A stretch of DNA of 33,210 nt from Acidobacteriota bacterium (GCA_026394015.1 JAPKZA010000287.1:1-33210), one strand, 5' to 3'. Positions 8,259-16,962 are shown, counted from the first letter of the stretch. Made by a program: numbers and translations. Notes: a model not told the origin generated them from the letters alone.

Positions 8259-10040
8259 GTGAGGGAGGTGACTCTCGATCCTCTGCTGTGCCAACAGGTC
8301 CGCCGCGCTCGCGATGCTCGTTTCGACGGTAAGATTTTCATTGCGGTGACCTCCACCGGGATCTACTGTCGGCCGGTCTGTCCGGCACCGTCGCCGAAGG
8401 AATCGAATGTGGTTTATTTCGCGTCGGCGTATGGGGCGGAGGAGGCCGGCTTTCGGCCTTGTTTGCGTTGTCGTCCGGAGACGGCTCCGGGGACGACGGC
8501 TTGGCTGGGGACTTCGCAAACGGTTTCGCGGGGCCTGCGGCTGATCGAGGGCGGGGCTCTCGATACGGGGAGTGTGGATGCTTTGGCGGACCGCCTGGGG
8601 GTGACCGGAAGGCACCTGCGGCGGCTTTTTGTTGAGCATTTGGGAGCTTCGCCGGTGCGGATTGCGCAGACGTTGCGGATGCAGTTTGCCAAGCGGTTGA
8701 TTGACGAGACCACGATGCCTCTGACGGAGATTGCGTTCGCGGCTGGCTTCGGGAGCGTGCGTCGGTTCCATGCGGTGGTGCAGGCGCTGTACGGGCGGGC
8801 GCCGAGCGAGCTGCGCAAGGTTCACCGTCCGGCGTCAGCGTTCCGGCTGGCAGTGCGGGAGCCGTTCGATTGGGCGAGTATTCTCGGGTTTCTACGAGCG
8901 CGGGCGATCCCGGGGGTCGAAGAGGTCGACGAGACGATGTATCGCCGTTGGTGGGCGGGGGCGGAGATCACGATCCGCTTTCAGGCGCCGCATTTGCTGA
9001 TTTCGATGGAAGGGGCGAGCCCCGGCCAACGGCTCGATATCCTGCGCCGGGTGCGCCGCTTGTTCGATGTAGCGGCGGACCTTGACGTGATCAACGCGAC
9101 GCTCTCGCTGGACCCTTTGCTGCGGCCGCTCGTGCTGGCGCGTCCTGGCTTACGGGTGCCGGGGGCGTGGGATCCATTTGAGATTGGCGTCCGGGCCATT
9201 TTGGGCCAGCAGGTAACGGTGGCGGGGGCGCGGACGCTGGCGGGGCGTTTGGTGGCTGCGTATGGGCAGATGCCGACCGCGGAGCAGTTGGCGGAGGCTG
9301 ACCTGTCGAGTATCGGACTGCCGGGGTCGCGTCAGGAGACGTTGCGGGCGTACGCGCGGGCGGTGTTGGCTGAGAACGAGACGCTAGAGAATGTGCGGGG
9401 GATCGGGCCGTGGACGCGGGATTATTATGCGATGCGGGCGTTGGGGGAGCCGGATGCATTTCCGGCCGGTGATCTGGTGCTGCGCAAGGCGACCGGCCTG
9501 AATGAGAAGCAGCTGCTCGTGGCGGGCGTACGCCGCGTTGCACATTTGGCGAGGCCAGTCGTGAGGATTCGGCACCGGTTGTCGACGCCGATTGGTGCGC
9601 TCGTACTGCTCGGGACGCCCGCGGGGCTGAGCGAGATTCGCTTTCCTCATGCGGCCGCGGTGGAGGACGCGAGCGATGGCGAACTGCCCGAGGCGGCCGC
9701 GGAGATCGAGGCCTATTTCGCGGGCAGGTTGCGGGAGTTCACCGTCCCGCTGGCACCGGTGGGTACGCCATTCCAACATCAGGTTTGGCGATTGCTGCGC
9801 GAGATCCCTTTCGGAGCAACGACAACTTACGGTGCTTTGGCGCAGCGGCTCGGGAAGGCGAACGCGGCGCGCGCGGTGGGGTTGGCCAACGGATCGAACC
9901 CACTGCCGATCATCGTTCCGTGCCATAGGGTGATCGGATCGGACGGGAAGTTGACAGGCTTCGCGGGCGGGTTGCCGATGAAGGCCTGGCTGCTCGACTG
10001 GGAGCGGCACTGCAACTTCTTCGGCGCTGACGGAGAATAG
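8259..10040 (+). CDS. Ada-AlkA-Ogt fusion: alkylation regulator, DNA glycosylase and alkyltransferase
   Basis: This is a 593-residue three-part DNA alkylation repair protein. Residues 1-80 form the Ada zinc domain, with ligands C37, C41, C68 and C71 (YCRPVC...CLRC); C37 corresponds to the phosphotriester methyl acceptor. Residues about 95-175 form an AraC-type DNA-binding domain. Residues about 185-420 are AlkA-like 3-methyladenine glycosylase with the HhH region (GIGPWTRDYYAMRALGEPDAFP) and catalytic Asp at D405. Residues 435-593 are O6-alkylguanine-DNA alkyltransferase with acceptor C555 in PCHRVIG. The last AlkA helix is missing in this frame but is visible in the next frame (WRAYAALHIWR then TGA at 9562), overlapping a GTG at 9561 that starts the Ogt part. 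The fusion thus looks created by a small deletion near 9519. The start is GTG 8259. Confidence 0.92.
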   Translation: MREVTLDPLLCQQVRRARDARFDGKIFIAVTSTGIYCRPVCPAPSPKESNVVYFASAYGAEEAGFRPCLRCRPETAPGTTAWLGTSQTVSRGLRLIEGGALDTGSVDALADRLGVTGRHLRRLFVEHLGASPVRIAQTLRMQFAKRLIDETTMPLTEIAFAAGFGSVRRFHAVVQALYGRAPSELRKVHRPASAFRLAVREPFDWASILGFLRARAIPGVEEVDETMYRRWWAGAEITIRFQAPHLLISMEGASPGQRLDILRRVRRLFDVAADLDVINATLSLDPLLRPLVLARPGLRVPGAWDPFEIGVRAILGQQVTVAGARTLAGRLVAAYGQMPTAEQLAEADLSSIGLPGSRQETLRAYARAVLAENETLENVRGIGPWTRDYYAMRALGEPDAFPAGDLVLRKATGLNEKQLLVAGVRRVAHLARPVVRIRHRLSTPIGALVLLGTPAGLSEIRFPHAAAVEDASDGELPEAAAEIEAYFAGRLREFTVPLAPVGTPFQHQVWRLLREIPFGATTTYGALAQRLGKANAARAVGLANGSNPLPIIVPCHRVIGSDGKLTGFAGGLPMKAWLLDWERHCNFFGADGE

Positions 10041-10045
10041 AATTC

Positions 10046-10915
10046 ATGGCAATTGCACTCGATGATTTAGAAGTTGGCCTGATGTTCTGGGGCGACACCG
10101 AACCGTTAAAAATGATCCGCGCCGTGAAGTCGCTGGGCATTCGCTGCGGCCACCTGGGGTTTACCGGAGCGGTGGATTTGACCGGCCTGGGCGAAGTGTA
10201 TGAGAAGGCTCTGGCGGATGAAGAGTTCGTGGTGACGGCCGTTTTTGCGGCCTACAACGGGGAGAGCTACGCCGACATCCCAACGGTGGAACAGACGGTG
10301 GGCTTTATCCCCGTGGCGTTTCGGGCGGAACGCGAGGCCCGTACCTACGAAGTGATCGATGCGACGGCGGCGATGGGCGTGTCGATCTTCGCCTGCCATA
10401 TTGGCTTTGTCCCCGAGGACCACAACCACCCCGACTACATCGCCGTCCGCGAGATGGTCCGCCGGATTTGTGACTACGCCGCCAAGTACGACATCGTCTT
10501 CGCATTGGAAACGGGCCAGGAGCCGGCGGAGTCTTTGCTGCACTTCCTGGAAGATGTTGAGCGGCCGAATCTGAAATTGAACTTCGACCCGGCGAACCTG
10601 ATCCTTTACGGGACGTCGGAGCCGATTGCGGCCTTGCAGCTGGTCGGCCATCATGTAGTTTCCGTTCACGCGAAGGACGGCAATTGGCCCGATAAGTCGA
10701 AGCCCGGCACATTGGGTACGGAGATGCCGTTGGGACAAGGGTCGGTTGGTATGGCCGATTTCGTCAATACCCTAAAGGCGATCGGCTACAAGGGCGCGCT
10801 GACGATTGAACGGGAGGTCTCGCTCGAACAGGACATGAACGATCGGCATCAGGCGAAACTGGCCCACGTCGATGACATCAAGGCCGCGATCGGCTTGCTG
10901 CAAAGTCTTCGGTAG
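10046..10915 (+). CDS. Second sugar phosphate isomerase/epimerase, TIM barrel
   Basis: This 289-residue protein is another xylose isomerase-like TIM barrel (PF01261) and is not closely similar to the one at 7113-8162. Motifs with probable metal ligands are FALETGQEPAE, LNFDPANLILYG, VSVHAKDG, PLGQGSVGM and GALTIERE. The substrate is unknown. The ATG follows the stop of the repair fusion by five bases and fdhD starts three bases after its own stop, so the three genes form one transcription unit. Nothing in the sequence explains why a sugar-type isomerase sits between repair and formate dehydrogenase maturation genes. Confidence 0.9.
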   Translation: MAIALDDLEVGLMFWGDTEPLKMIRAVKSLGIRCGHLGFTGAVDLTGLGEVYEKALADEEFVVTAVFAAYNGESYADIPTVEQTVGFIPVAFRAEREARTYEVIDATAAMGVSIFACHIGFVPEDHNHPDYIAVREMVRRICDYAAKYDIVFALETGQEPAESLLHFLEDVERPNLKLNFDPANLILYGTSEPIAALQLVGHHVVSVHAKDGNWPDKSKPGTLGTEMPLGQGSVGMADFVNTLKAIGYKGALTIEREVSLEQDMNDRHQAKLAHVDDIKAAIGLLQSLR

Positions 10916-10918
10916 GCC

Positions 10919-11731
10919 GTGCCGATTAAGCAGGTTCCGGTGGTGCGGTGGGAGGGGGGTCGGTCGCAGTCGGCGACCGACTCGCTGGGCGTCGAGGAGA
11001 CGCTGGAAGTTCGGGTGGAATACTCGTTCAAGGATCGCCGCGAGATGGCGACGCTGGGCCTGACGCTTTGTACTCCAGGCGAGGAGGTGGACCTGGCTTG
11101 CGGACTTCTTTACGCGGAGGGCTGGGTTTCGACGGCGGCGGATATCGCCGCGATTCATCCGCAACCGGGCTCCGTGGTGGTTTCGCTGCGGCCGGGCATT
11201 GAGCCGGCCGGGGCGGCGCGGCGGCACCTGATTCGGACGTCGGCATGTGGGCTGTGCGGTCGGGAGGAGCTACCGGCGATGGTCGAGCCTTCGGCGGCGG
11301 TGGAGGCGACGATGTCGATTGATTTGCTCTATGAGCTGCCATTGCGGCTGGCCGCGGCGCAACCCGCTTTTCAAAAAACCGGGGCTCTGCATGCCGCCGC
11401 GCTTTTTTCGATGGAGGGTGAGTTGTTGGCCCTGCGCGAAGACATCGGCCGCCATAACGCGCTCGACAAACTGATCGGTCGGTGCCTGCAGGACGACGCG
11501 TTGCCGCTGACTGGACACTTAGTGCTGCTGAGTGGCCGGGCAGGTTACGAATTGTTACAAAAATGTGCCGCCGCGCAGACTACTCTTGTTGCCGCCATAG
11601 GAGCTCCTTCCACTATGGCGGTCGAACTTGCGCGGCGACAGAACATCACTCTTATTGGCTTCCTGCGTAATGAGCGATGCAATATTTACACACACCCGCA
11701 TCGCATTGTGAAAAATGTTCCTGGTGTGTAG
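10919..11731 (+). CDS. fdhD: Formate dehydrogenase accessory sulfurtransferase FdhD
   Basis: FdhD passes sulfur from a cysteine desulfurase to the bis-MGD molybdenum cofactor, which formate dehydrogenase needs for activity. This 270-residue protein has the conserved CxxC pair at C110 and C113 (TSACGLCG). Other family segments are LACGLLYAEG, FQKTGALHAAAL, REDIGRHNALDKLIG, SGRAGYELLQKC and NITLIGFLR. It starts with GTG at 10919, three bases after the previous stop. No formate dehydrogenase subunit is encoded in the window, so its client must lie elsewhere. moaA, 4 kb upstream on the same strand, serves the same cofactor pathway. Confidence 0.95.
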   Translation: MPIKQVPVVRWEGGRSQSATDSLGVEETLEVRVEYSFKDRREMATLGLTLCTPGEEVDLACGLLYAEGWVSTAADIAAIHPQPGSVVVSLRPGIEPAGAARRHLIRTSACGLCGREELPAMVEPSAAVEATMSIDLLYELPLRLAAAQPAFQKTGALHAAALFSMEGELLALREDIGRHNALDKLIGRCLQDDALPLTGHLVLLSGRAGYELLQKCAAAQTTLVAAIGAPSTMAVELARRQNITLIGFLRNERCNIYTHPHRIVKNVPGV

Positions 11732-11741
11732 TTTAAATCGG

Positions 11742-11901
11742 TATAGTTTTCCTAAGTAAGTACTCCAAGCCCTCATTTTACGGGCCATTGACAGGGCTTG
11801 CAAGTCATGGGCCAATCGCCGCGCGCGGCGGCCTAGGCTATCCGCACTAGTCACTTACTTACTGAGTTTCCGGGTCGTTTTGAGTAAGGCACTAAAAGTG
11901 C
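11742..11901 (+). ncRNA. Candidate structured leader RNA upstream of the DUF1800 operon
   Basis: The 240-bp gap between fdhD and the DUF1800 gene is noticeably structured. A possible -10 (TATAGT, 11742-11747) lies just before TAAGTAAGTACT (11753-11764), which pairs with AGTCACTTACTTA (11849-11861) as a 12-bp helix with one bulged C. Inside it are CAAGCCCT/AGGGCTTG (11766-11773/11793-11800) and a GC-rich hairpin (GGCC 11810-11813 and GCCGCGCGCGGC 11818-11829 closed by GGCC 11830-11833). A further hairpin, GCACT-AAA-AGTGC, is at 11889-11901. A closing helix around two inner helices is the plan of many riboswitches and small RNAs. I recognise no known class. A small inverted-repeat element is an alternative. 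Confidence 0.4.
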
Positions 11902-11971
11902 TAGTACTGCCGAAACCACTCATTGGCGAGAGGTCTATAACCGACTACTCTCACAAGTGACAGGAGACCGC

Positions 11972-14900
11972 ATGAAACTACACTGGACACGAATACTGAC
12001 GTTCCTAACTCTCGCCGCGGGCATGATGCCATTGCGGGCCACCACGCCGGGCGCACTTCCCGGCGAGGGACTTTATGGGCTGTACTTCAATAGCAACGAC
12101 CTTTCGGGCTCGCCGATTATGCGACGCACCGACCGGCAGATCGACTTTGCCTGGGGCGCTGGTTCCCCGGGGGAGGGCGTTCGCACCGACAACTACTCGG
12201 TCCGCTGGACCGGGTTTCTGGAGGCCCCGGTGACGGGGAACTTTACGCTCTCGACTCTGAGCGACGACGGCGTTCGTCTCTGGATCGACAACGAAAAGGT
12301 GATCGACAACTGGACCGATCATTCGCCGACGATCAACCGTTCGAAGGCGCTGGCGCTGACGGCGGGCAAGCGATACAAGGTAAAGCTGGAGTACTTCGAA
12401 CGGGTTGGCGGCTCGACGATGAAGCTTTCGTGGTCGTACCCCGGCCAAGGCGATCAGGTGATTCCGCAGGTGCGGCTCTATTCGCCGGATGAGATTTTCT
12501 ACCTCTCCGATCTGCCTTGGGTGAGCGCGAAGGGCGGCTGGGGCCCGGTGGAAAAAGATCGGAGCAATGGCGACATGCCGGCGGGCGATGGCAAGACGCT
12601 GACGATCAACGGCCTGAGGTTTGCGAAGGGTCTGGGGACGCATTCCTACAGCGAGATCGTCTACAACCTGGACCGCAAGTACGATGAGTTTTATTCGACG
12701 ATTGGGGTGGACGACGAGGTCGGCAAGAGCGGTTCGGTGGTCTTTGAAGCCTACGTGGACGGGGTGCGGGCTTATCAGAGCCCGGTGATGCGGGGCACGA
12801 CGGGGGCTCGTTTTGTGCGGGTGGACCTGACCGGGCGGCAGCAGTTGCGTCTTGTGGTGACCGACGGCGGCGATGGCCTGGGGTTGGACCATGCGGACTG
12901 GGCGGACGCGCATGTGCTGCTGAACCCCGGCGGGGTTCAGGCTCCGCCTCCGGCGGTGGAGTTGGATCCGTTTCTGAGCGATATTCCGTGGAAGAGCGCT
13001 AAGAACGGCTGGGGCCCGGCGGAGCGCAATATGAGCAACGGCGAACAGGCGGCTGGTGATGGGAAGACGTTGACGATCGGCGGGCGGAAGTTTTTGAAGG
13101 GCCTGGGGGTTCATCCGGCGAGCGAGATCGTCTACACGACTGGGAAGGCGTATAAGAAGTTTGTGGCGGAGATTGGGGTGGACGATGAGGTGTCGGAGCG
13201 GGGCACGATCGTGTTTACTGTGCTGGGCGACGGGAAGAAGCTTTTCGACAGCCCGATGCTCACGGGCAAGATGCAGGCGATGCACGTCGAGATTGATGTG
13301 ACCGGGGTGCAGGAGTTGACGTTGAAGGCCGATGGCGGGAGCGACGGCATCGGTAGCGACCACGCGGACTGGGCCGAGGCGCGGGTGTTCCGGACCGGCA
13401 CGGTGACCCCGCCGCCGCCGGTTCCGCAACCTCCGACGGTGCCGACCGGGTTGGCGGCTGTCGCGGGCGATAAACAGGTGAAGCTGACTTGGACGGCGGT
13501 TACGGGCGCGCTGACGTATAGCGTGTACCGGTCGACGTCGTCGAATGGACAGTCGAACACGGCGCTGGCCAAGGACTTGGCGGCGGCGACGTTTACGGAC
13601 TCGAACCTGACGAACGGCACGGCGTATTTCTACAAAGTGGTGGCGGTGAATGCGGTGGGGACGAGCGCTCGATCGGCCGAGGTGAGCGGGACGCCGCAGG
13701 CGCCGGTGTCTCCGCCTGCGGTGGTGCCTCCGGGTGATGTATCAGCGCTTCGGCTGCTGCGCCAAGCTACCTGGGGCCCTACTCCGGCTTTACTGGCGCG
13801 GGTGAAGCAGGTGGGGGTGGACGCTTTCCTGGAAGAACAATTTGCCGCTGCTTCCAGCACCTACCCGGACGCACTTCTGCGGGAAGGCTCGGTGGAACCG
13901 ACGCAGGAGCGCTTCTACCGCAACGCGCTGGTGGGTGAGGACCAACTGCGGCAGCGGGTCGCCTTTGCCTTGAGTCAGATCCTGGTTGTGTCAGCGGTGG
14001 AGGTGGATCGTCCCGACGCGTTCGTGCCTTACATCCGCATTCTGCAGGAAGGGGCTTTCGGGCGGTTCGATCAGCTTCTCCGTCAGGTGACGCTGAGCCC
14101 GGCGATGGGCGAATACCTGGACATGGTGAACAACAAGAAGGGTGATCCGGCAAAGGGCACCATGCCGAACGAAAACTTCGCTCGGGAAGTGCTGCAGTTG
14201 TTTACTCTCGGTTTGGCGCAGCTTAACCCGGACGGTTCGACCAAGAACGGCACCAACGGTCAGCCACTGCCGACCTATGGGCAGGAGGATGTATTGGAAC
14301 TCGCTCGGGCGTTCAGCGGTTGGACGTATGGCGATGCCCGGGCGGGGTCGCCGACGGACCTGAATCCGGAGCGCTACGACCGGCCGATGGAGCCGGTGGA
14401 GCGGTTCCACGATACGGGGCAGAAGCAGTTTCTGGGTGCCACGCTGCCACCTAATCAGACGGCGACACAAGACCTGGACGGTGCTTTGGCGATCATCCTG
14501 CGGCATTCGAATGTCGCTCCGTTTATCTCCAGGCAGCTGATCTTGAAGCTGGTGACAAGCAACCCCAGCCCGAGGTATATCTCGGAGGTTGCGGCCACGT
14601 TTACCAGTTCGGGCGGCGATCTGAAAGCTGTTGTGAAACGGATCCTGACGCACGATGAAGCAAGGCTGGTTGGTTCGGCGGATGGCAAATTGCGCGAGCC
14701 GGCACTGTTTATCACTTCGCAGCTTCGGGCGCTGGGTGCCAATGTCGCCGACCATCCTTTCATGAGCGATCTGTCGGCCGACATGGGCCAGCGGATCTTC
14801 TATTCGCCGTCGGTGTTCAACTACTTCTCGCCGACGTTCCGGATTCCGGGTACGACTTTGACGGGACCCGAGTTTCAGCTCTACACGACGGCCACCGGCA

Positions 14901-15166
14901 TGATTCGCGCCAACTTCGTCGCCCAACTTCTCGGCGGCAACTTTGGAGACGACGTCAAGATCGACTATGCGCCATGGATTGCCGTGGCGGCCGACGCCGG
15001 GGCGCTCGTCAACCGCATCGACATCCAGATCATGGGAGGCACGATGTCCGCACCCATGCGCGCGGCGATGCTCGACGCCATCAACAGGTCCCCGAATGCG
15101 AAGGAAAAGGTGCTGACCGCACTTTATATCGCCTTTACTTCGTCGCAGTACCAGATTGAACGCTAG
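11972..15166 (+). CDS. Secreted PA14-NPCBM-NPCBM-FN3-DUF1800 protein
   Basis: This 1064-residue exported protein has a signal peptide at residues 1-23 and a PA14 carbohydrate-binding-type domain at about 30-170 (GEGLYGLYFNS, TLSDDGVRLWIDN, KVKLEYFE, MKLSWSYPG). Two NPCBM-like domains follow at about 177-320 and 334-474. They are clearly duplicates: WVSAKGGWGPVEKD and WKSAKNGWGPAERN; GDGKTLTI; KGLGTHSYSEIVY and KGLGVHPASEIVY; DHADWA in both. An FN3 domain spans about 488-579 and DUF1800 about 588-1064 (LLRQATWGP, NENFAREVLQLFTLGL, ARAFSGWTY). DUF1800 proteins are nearly always paired with DUF1501 proteins, as here, and the biochemical role of the pair is unknown. The ATG at 11972 with ACAGGAG upstream is preferred over a GTG five codons earlier. 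Confidence 0.92.
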   Translation: MKLHWTRILTFLTLAAGMMPLRATTPGALPGEGLYGLYFNSNDLSGSPIMRRTDRQIDFAWGAGSPGEGVRTDNYSVRWTGFLEAPVTGNFTLSTLSDDGVRLWIDNEKVIDNWTDHSPTINRSKALALTAGKRYKVKLEYFERVGGSTMKLSWSYPGQGDQVIPQVRLYSPDEIFYLSDLPWVSAKGGWGPVEKDRSNGDMPAGDGKTLTINGLRFAKGLGTHSYSEIVYNLDRKYDEFYSTIGVDDEVGKSGSVVFEAYVDGVRAYQSPVMRGTTGARFVRVDLTGRQQLRLVVTDGGDGLGLDHADWADAHVLLNPGGVQAPPPAVELDPFLSDIPWKSAKNGWGPAERNMSNGEQAAGDGKTLTIGGRKFLKGLGVHPASEIVYTTGKAYKKFVAEIGVDDEVSERGTIVFTVLGDGKKLFDSPMLTGKMQAMHVEIDVTGVQELTLKADGGSDGIGSDHADWAEARVFRTGTVTPPPPVPQPPTVPTGLAAVAGDKQVKLTWTAVTGALTYSVYRSTSSNGQSNTALAKDLAAATFTDSNLTNGTAYFYKVVAVNAVGTSARSAEVSGTPQAPVSPPAVVPPGDVSALRLLRQATWGPTPALLARVKQVGVDAFLEEQFAAASSTYPDALLREGSVEPTQERFYRNALVGEDQLRQRVAFALSQILVVSAVEVDRPDAFVPYIRILQEGAFGRFDQLLRQVTLSPAMGEYLDMVNNKKGDPAKGTMPNENFAREVLQLFTLGLAQLNPDGSTKNGTNGQPLPTYGQEDVLELARAFSGWTYGDARAGSPTDLNPERYDRPMEPVERFHDTGQKQFLGATLPPNQTATQDLDGALAIILRHSNVAPFISRQLILKLVTSNPSPRYISEVAATFTSSGGDLKAVVKRILTHDEARLVGSADGKLREPALFITSQLRALGANVADHPFMSDLSADMGQRIFYSPSVFNYFSPTFRIPGTTLTGPEFQLYTTATGMIRANFVAQLLGGNFGDDVKIDYAPWIAVAADAGALVNRIDIQIMGGTMSAPMRAAMLDAINRSPNAKEKVLTALYIAFTSSQYQIER

Positions 15167-15184
15167 CCTCAGGAAGACAAAATC

Positions 15185-16537
15185 ATGAACTCAAGAAGAA
15201 ACTTTCTCCGTAACTGCTGTTCCCTCGGTGCCGCCGGGGCGAGCGTCCATCTCAGCCGGTTGGGGCTGATCAGCGCTCACGCGCAATCGATCCCCACGCC
15301 GAACTACAAGGCTCTCGTTTGCATCTTTCTGTTTGGGGGCAACGATGGCAACAACACGATCATCCCGCTTTCGGCGGGGGGCTACAGCGCCTATCAGGCG
15401 ATGCGCCCGAACATCGCGTTAGCGGCGAATACGCTGCGCCCGGTGAGTGCGGCGGGGGTGCCCTACGGGCTCCATCCGCGGCTGCAGAACATCCAGGCGC
15501 TGTACAACGCCAATAAGGCGGCGATGGTCTTCAACGTCGGGATGCTCGTGCAGCCGACGACGAAGGCCGCCTTGCGGAACGGGACGGCGGCGGCGCCGCG
15601 GAACTTGTATTCGCATTCGGATCAGACGCTGCAGTGGCAGACCTCGAACCCGATGGGGCCGGGGTTGGGCTGGTGCGGCCGGGTGGCGGATGTGATGAGC
15701 AATCAGAACGCGACCACGTTTCCGCTGAGCGTGAGCGTGCAGGGTAACGCGGCTCAACTGCAGGGGTTGAATACTCGCCCGATTAACCTGAGTCCGGGGG
15801 CGCAGTTTGGTCTACGCCGGTTTGGGGACGGGCGGGCGATGGATGCGCGGGAGGCCGGCTTGCAACAGGTGCTGACGTTTGATACCGGCATGCAGATGAT
15901 CGCGGCGGCCAGCGGGGTGATGCAGCGGGCGGTGACGGGGGCGCAGGAGATCAACCGGGCGTTGCAAAGTGGGGGAGCGCTGACGACGGTGTTCCCGCAG
16001 ACGAACCTGGGTCGGCAACTCGAGCAGGTGGCGAAGGTGATGCAGGTGCGTTCGCAACTCGGGATGAACCGGCAGATTTTTTTCTGCGGGATGGGCGGCT
16101 TCGATAACCATAGCGACCAGTTGCCGAGTCACGACAACCTGATGGGGCAGATCGATGCCGCGGTGCAGGCGTTCTATACGGCGACGGGTGAGCTGGGGGT
16201 GGTCGATAACGTCACTACGTTTACCGAGTCGGAGTTTGGGCGGACGGGCAATCCGTCATCGAGCAACGGCAGCGATCACGCCTGGGGCAGTCACCACTTT
16301 GTGCTGGGCGGGAAGGTGAACGGCGGGCGGGCGTTTGGGACGTTTCCGACGCTGGAATTGCAGGGGCCGGACGATGCGGGGAACCGGGGGCTTTGGATTC
16401 CGACGTCATCGCTGGAGCAGTATGCCGCGACTTTGGCATCCTGGTTCGGGGTAGGTGCGGGGGACGTGCAGAACGTGTTCCCGAACCTGAGGAATTTCTT
16501 GGCATCAACGCAGAACATGGGCTTTCTGCGAGCCTGA
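15185..16537 (+). CDS. DUF1501 protein with Tat signal peptide
   Basis: This 450-residue protein belongs to the DUF1501 family, which is distantly related to the sulfatase/alkaline phosphatase superfamily. The N-terminus carries a twin-arginine signal (RRNFLRNCCSLGAAGASVHL, cleavage probably after SAHA), so it should be exported folded. Conserved segments are CIFLFGGNDGNNTIIPL, GLHPRLQNI, NVGMLVQPT, RNLYSHSDQTLQWQ, CGMGGFDNHSDQ, TFTESEFGRT and DHAWGSHHFVLGG; the Asp/His-rich last motifs are typical of the family. It starts 18 bp after the DUF1800 gene with AGGA as ribosome-binding site. The pair probably works together at the cell surface, and the window offers no substrate. Confidence 0.93.
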   Translation: MNSRRNFLRNCCSLGAAGASVHLSRLGLISAHAQSIPTPNYKALVCIFLFGGNDGNNTIIPLSAGGYSAYQAMRPNIALAANTLRPVSAAGVPYGLHPRLQNIQALYNANKAAMVFNVGMLVQPTTKAALRNGTAAAPRNLYSHSDQTLQWQTSNPMGPGLGWCGRVADVMSNQNATTFPLSVSVQGNAAQLQGLNTRPINLSPGAQFGLRRFGDGRAMDAREAGLQQVLTFDTGMQMIAAASGVMQRAVTGAQEINRALQSGGALTTVFPQTNLGRQLEQVAKVMQVRSQLGMNRQIFFCGMGGFDNHSDQLPSHDNLMGQIDAAVQAFYTATGELGVVDNVTTFTESEFGRTGNPSSSNGSDHAWGSHHFVLGGKVNGGRAFGTFPTLELQGPDDAGNRGLWIPTSSLEQYAATLASWFGVGAGDVQNVFPNLRNFLASTQNMGFLRA

Positions 16538-16547
16538 GACCCTTATA

Positions 16548-16574
16548 AAAGGGGGCCGCCAGGCGGCCCCCTTT
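16548..16574. terminator. Strong bidirectional terminator
   Basis: AAAGGGGGCCGCC (16548-16560) and GGCGGCCCCCTTT (16562-16574) form a near-perfect 12-13 bp GC stem with A/T ends on both sides. It sits between the convergent ends of the DUF1501 gene (stop 16537) and the Dabb gene (stop 16582), so it can end both transcripts. The U-tract is short in both directions. Confidence 0.85.
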
Positions 16575-16581
16575 ACGACTA

Positions 16582-16962
16582 CTACTTGTTGGTGATATCG
16601 AAGGTGGTGCTTTCTTCGCGGATGTCGAGGTAGGTTTTGTACCATTCCTTCTGCGCCGGGCTGTCCGTGTAAGCCTTCAACGCTGCTTCGTCCTTGAACT
16701 CCATCACGAATGCGTTGGCCTTGCCGCCTTGCACCTTGATCGACTCGGTCCAAACGCGGACGATGCCCTTGTACTTCGCGGGCAATGCCTGCACGCCGTC
16801 CAGAGCCGCCTTAATCTGCTCGGGCTTGGTGCCCGCTTTCCACTTCACGGTCACGACATGAATTACCGTGGCCGGGGCGGTTTTCGAAACCGCCGCTTCC
16901 ATGTTCGTCGCACCGACGGTCAGCATCAACGCCGCCAGGGCGATCATCAAAAATTGCTTCAT
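16582..16962 (-). CDS. Secreted Dabb-domain (stress-responsive A/B barrel) protein
   Basis: This 126-residue protein has a signal peptide (MKQFLMIALAALMLTVGA, cleavage near MEAA) followed by a ferredoxin-like dimeric alpha/beta-barrel domain of the Dabb family (PF07876). Seen features are VIHVVTVKWKAGTKPEQ, the EQIKAALDGVQALPAKYKGI helix and a C-terminal DSPAQKEWYKTYLDIREES segment. Dabb proteins are mostly cytoplasmic and poorly understood, so the exported form is notable. I chose the ATG at 16962 because AGGAGA lies about nine bases upstream. The start overlaps the stop of the upstream membrane-protein gene as ATGA. It is the last gene of the long minus-strand run that begins at nadB and is followed by a strong terminator. 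Confidence 0.85.
   Translation of the reverse strand: MKQFLMIALAALMLTVGATNMEAAVSKTAPATVIHVVTVKWKAGTKPEQIKAALDGVQALPAKYKGIVRVWTESIKVQGGKANAFVMEFKDEAALKAYTDSPAQKEWYKTYLDIREESTTFDITNK

Noticed and set aside
8163-8825. Open extension of the TIM-barrel isomerase frame upstream of 8162.
   Set aside because: Antisense to the Ada domain, Arg/Pro/His-rich, and the conserved family start is at 8162.
11732-11971. tRNA or known riboswitch in the fdhD-DUF1800 gap.
   Set aside because: No T-loop or anticodon-stem pattern and no match to classes I can recall; kept only as a structured candidate.
12005-13429. Large minus-strand open frame opposite the DUF1800 gene.
   Set aside because: His/Arg/Pro-rich shadow of a GC-rich coding strand; the plus strand encodes recognisable domains over the whole length.
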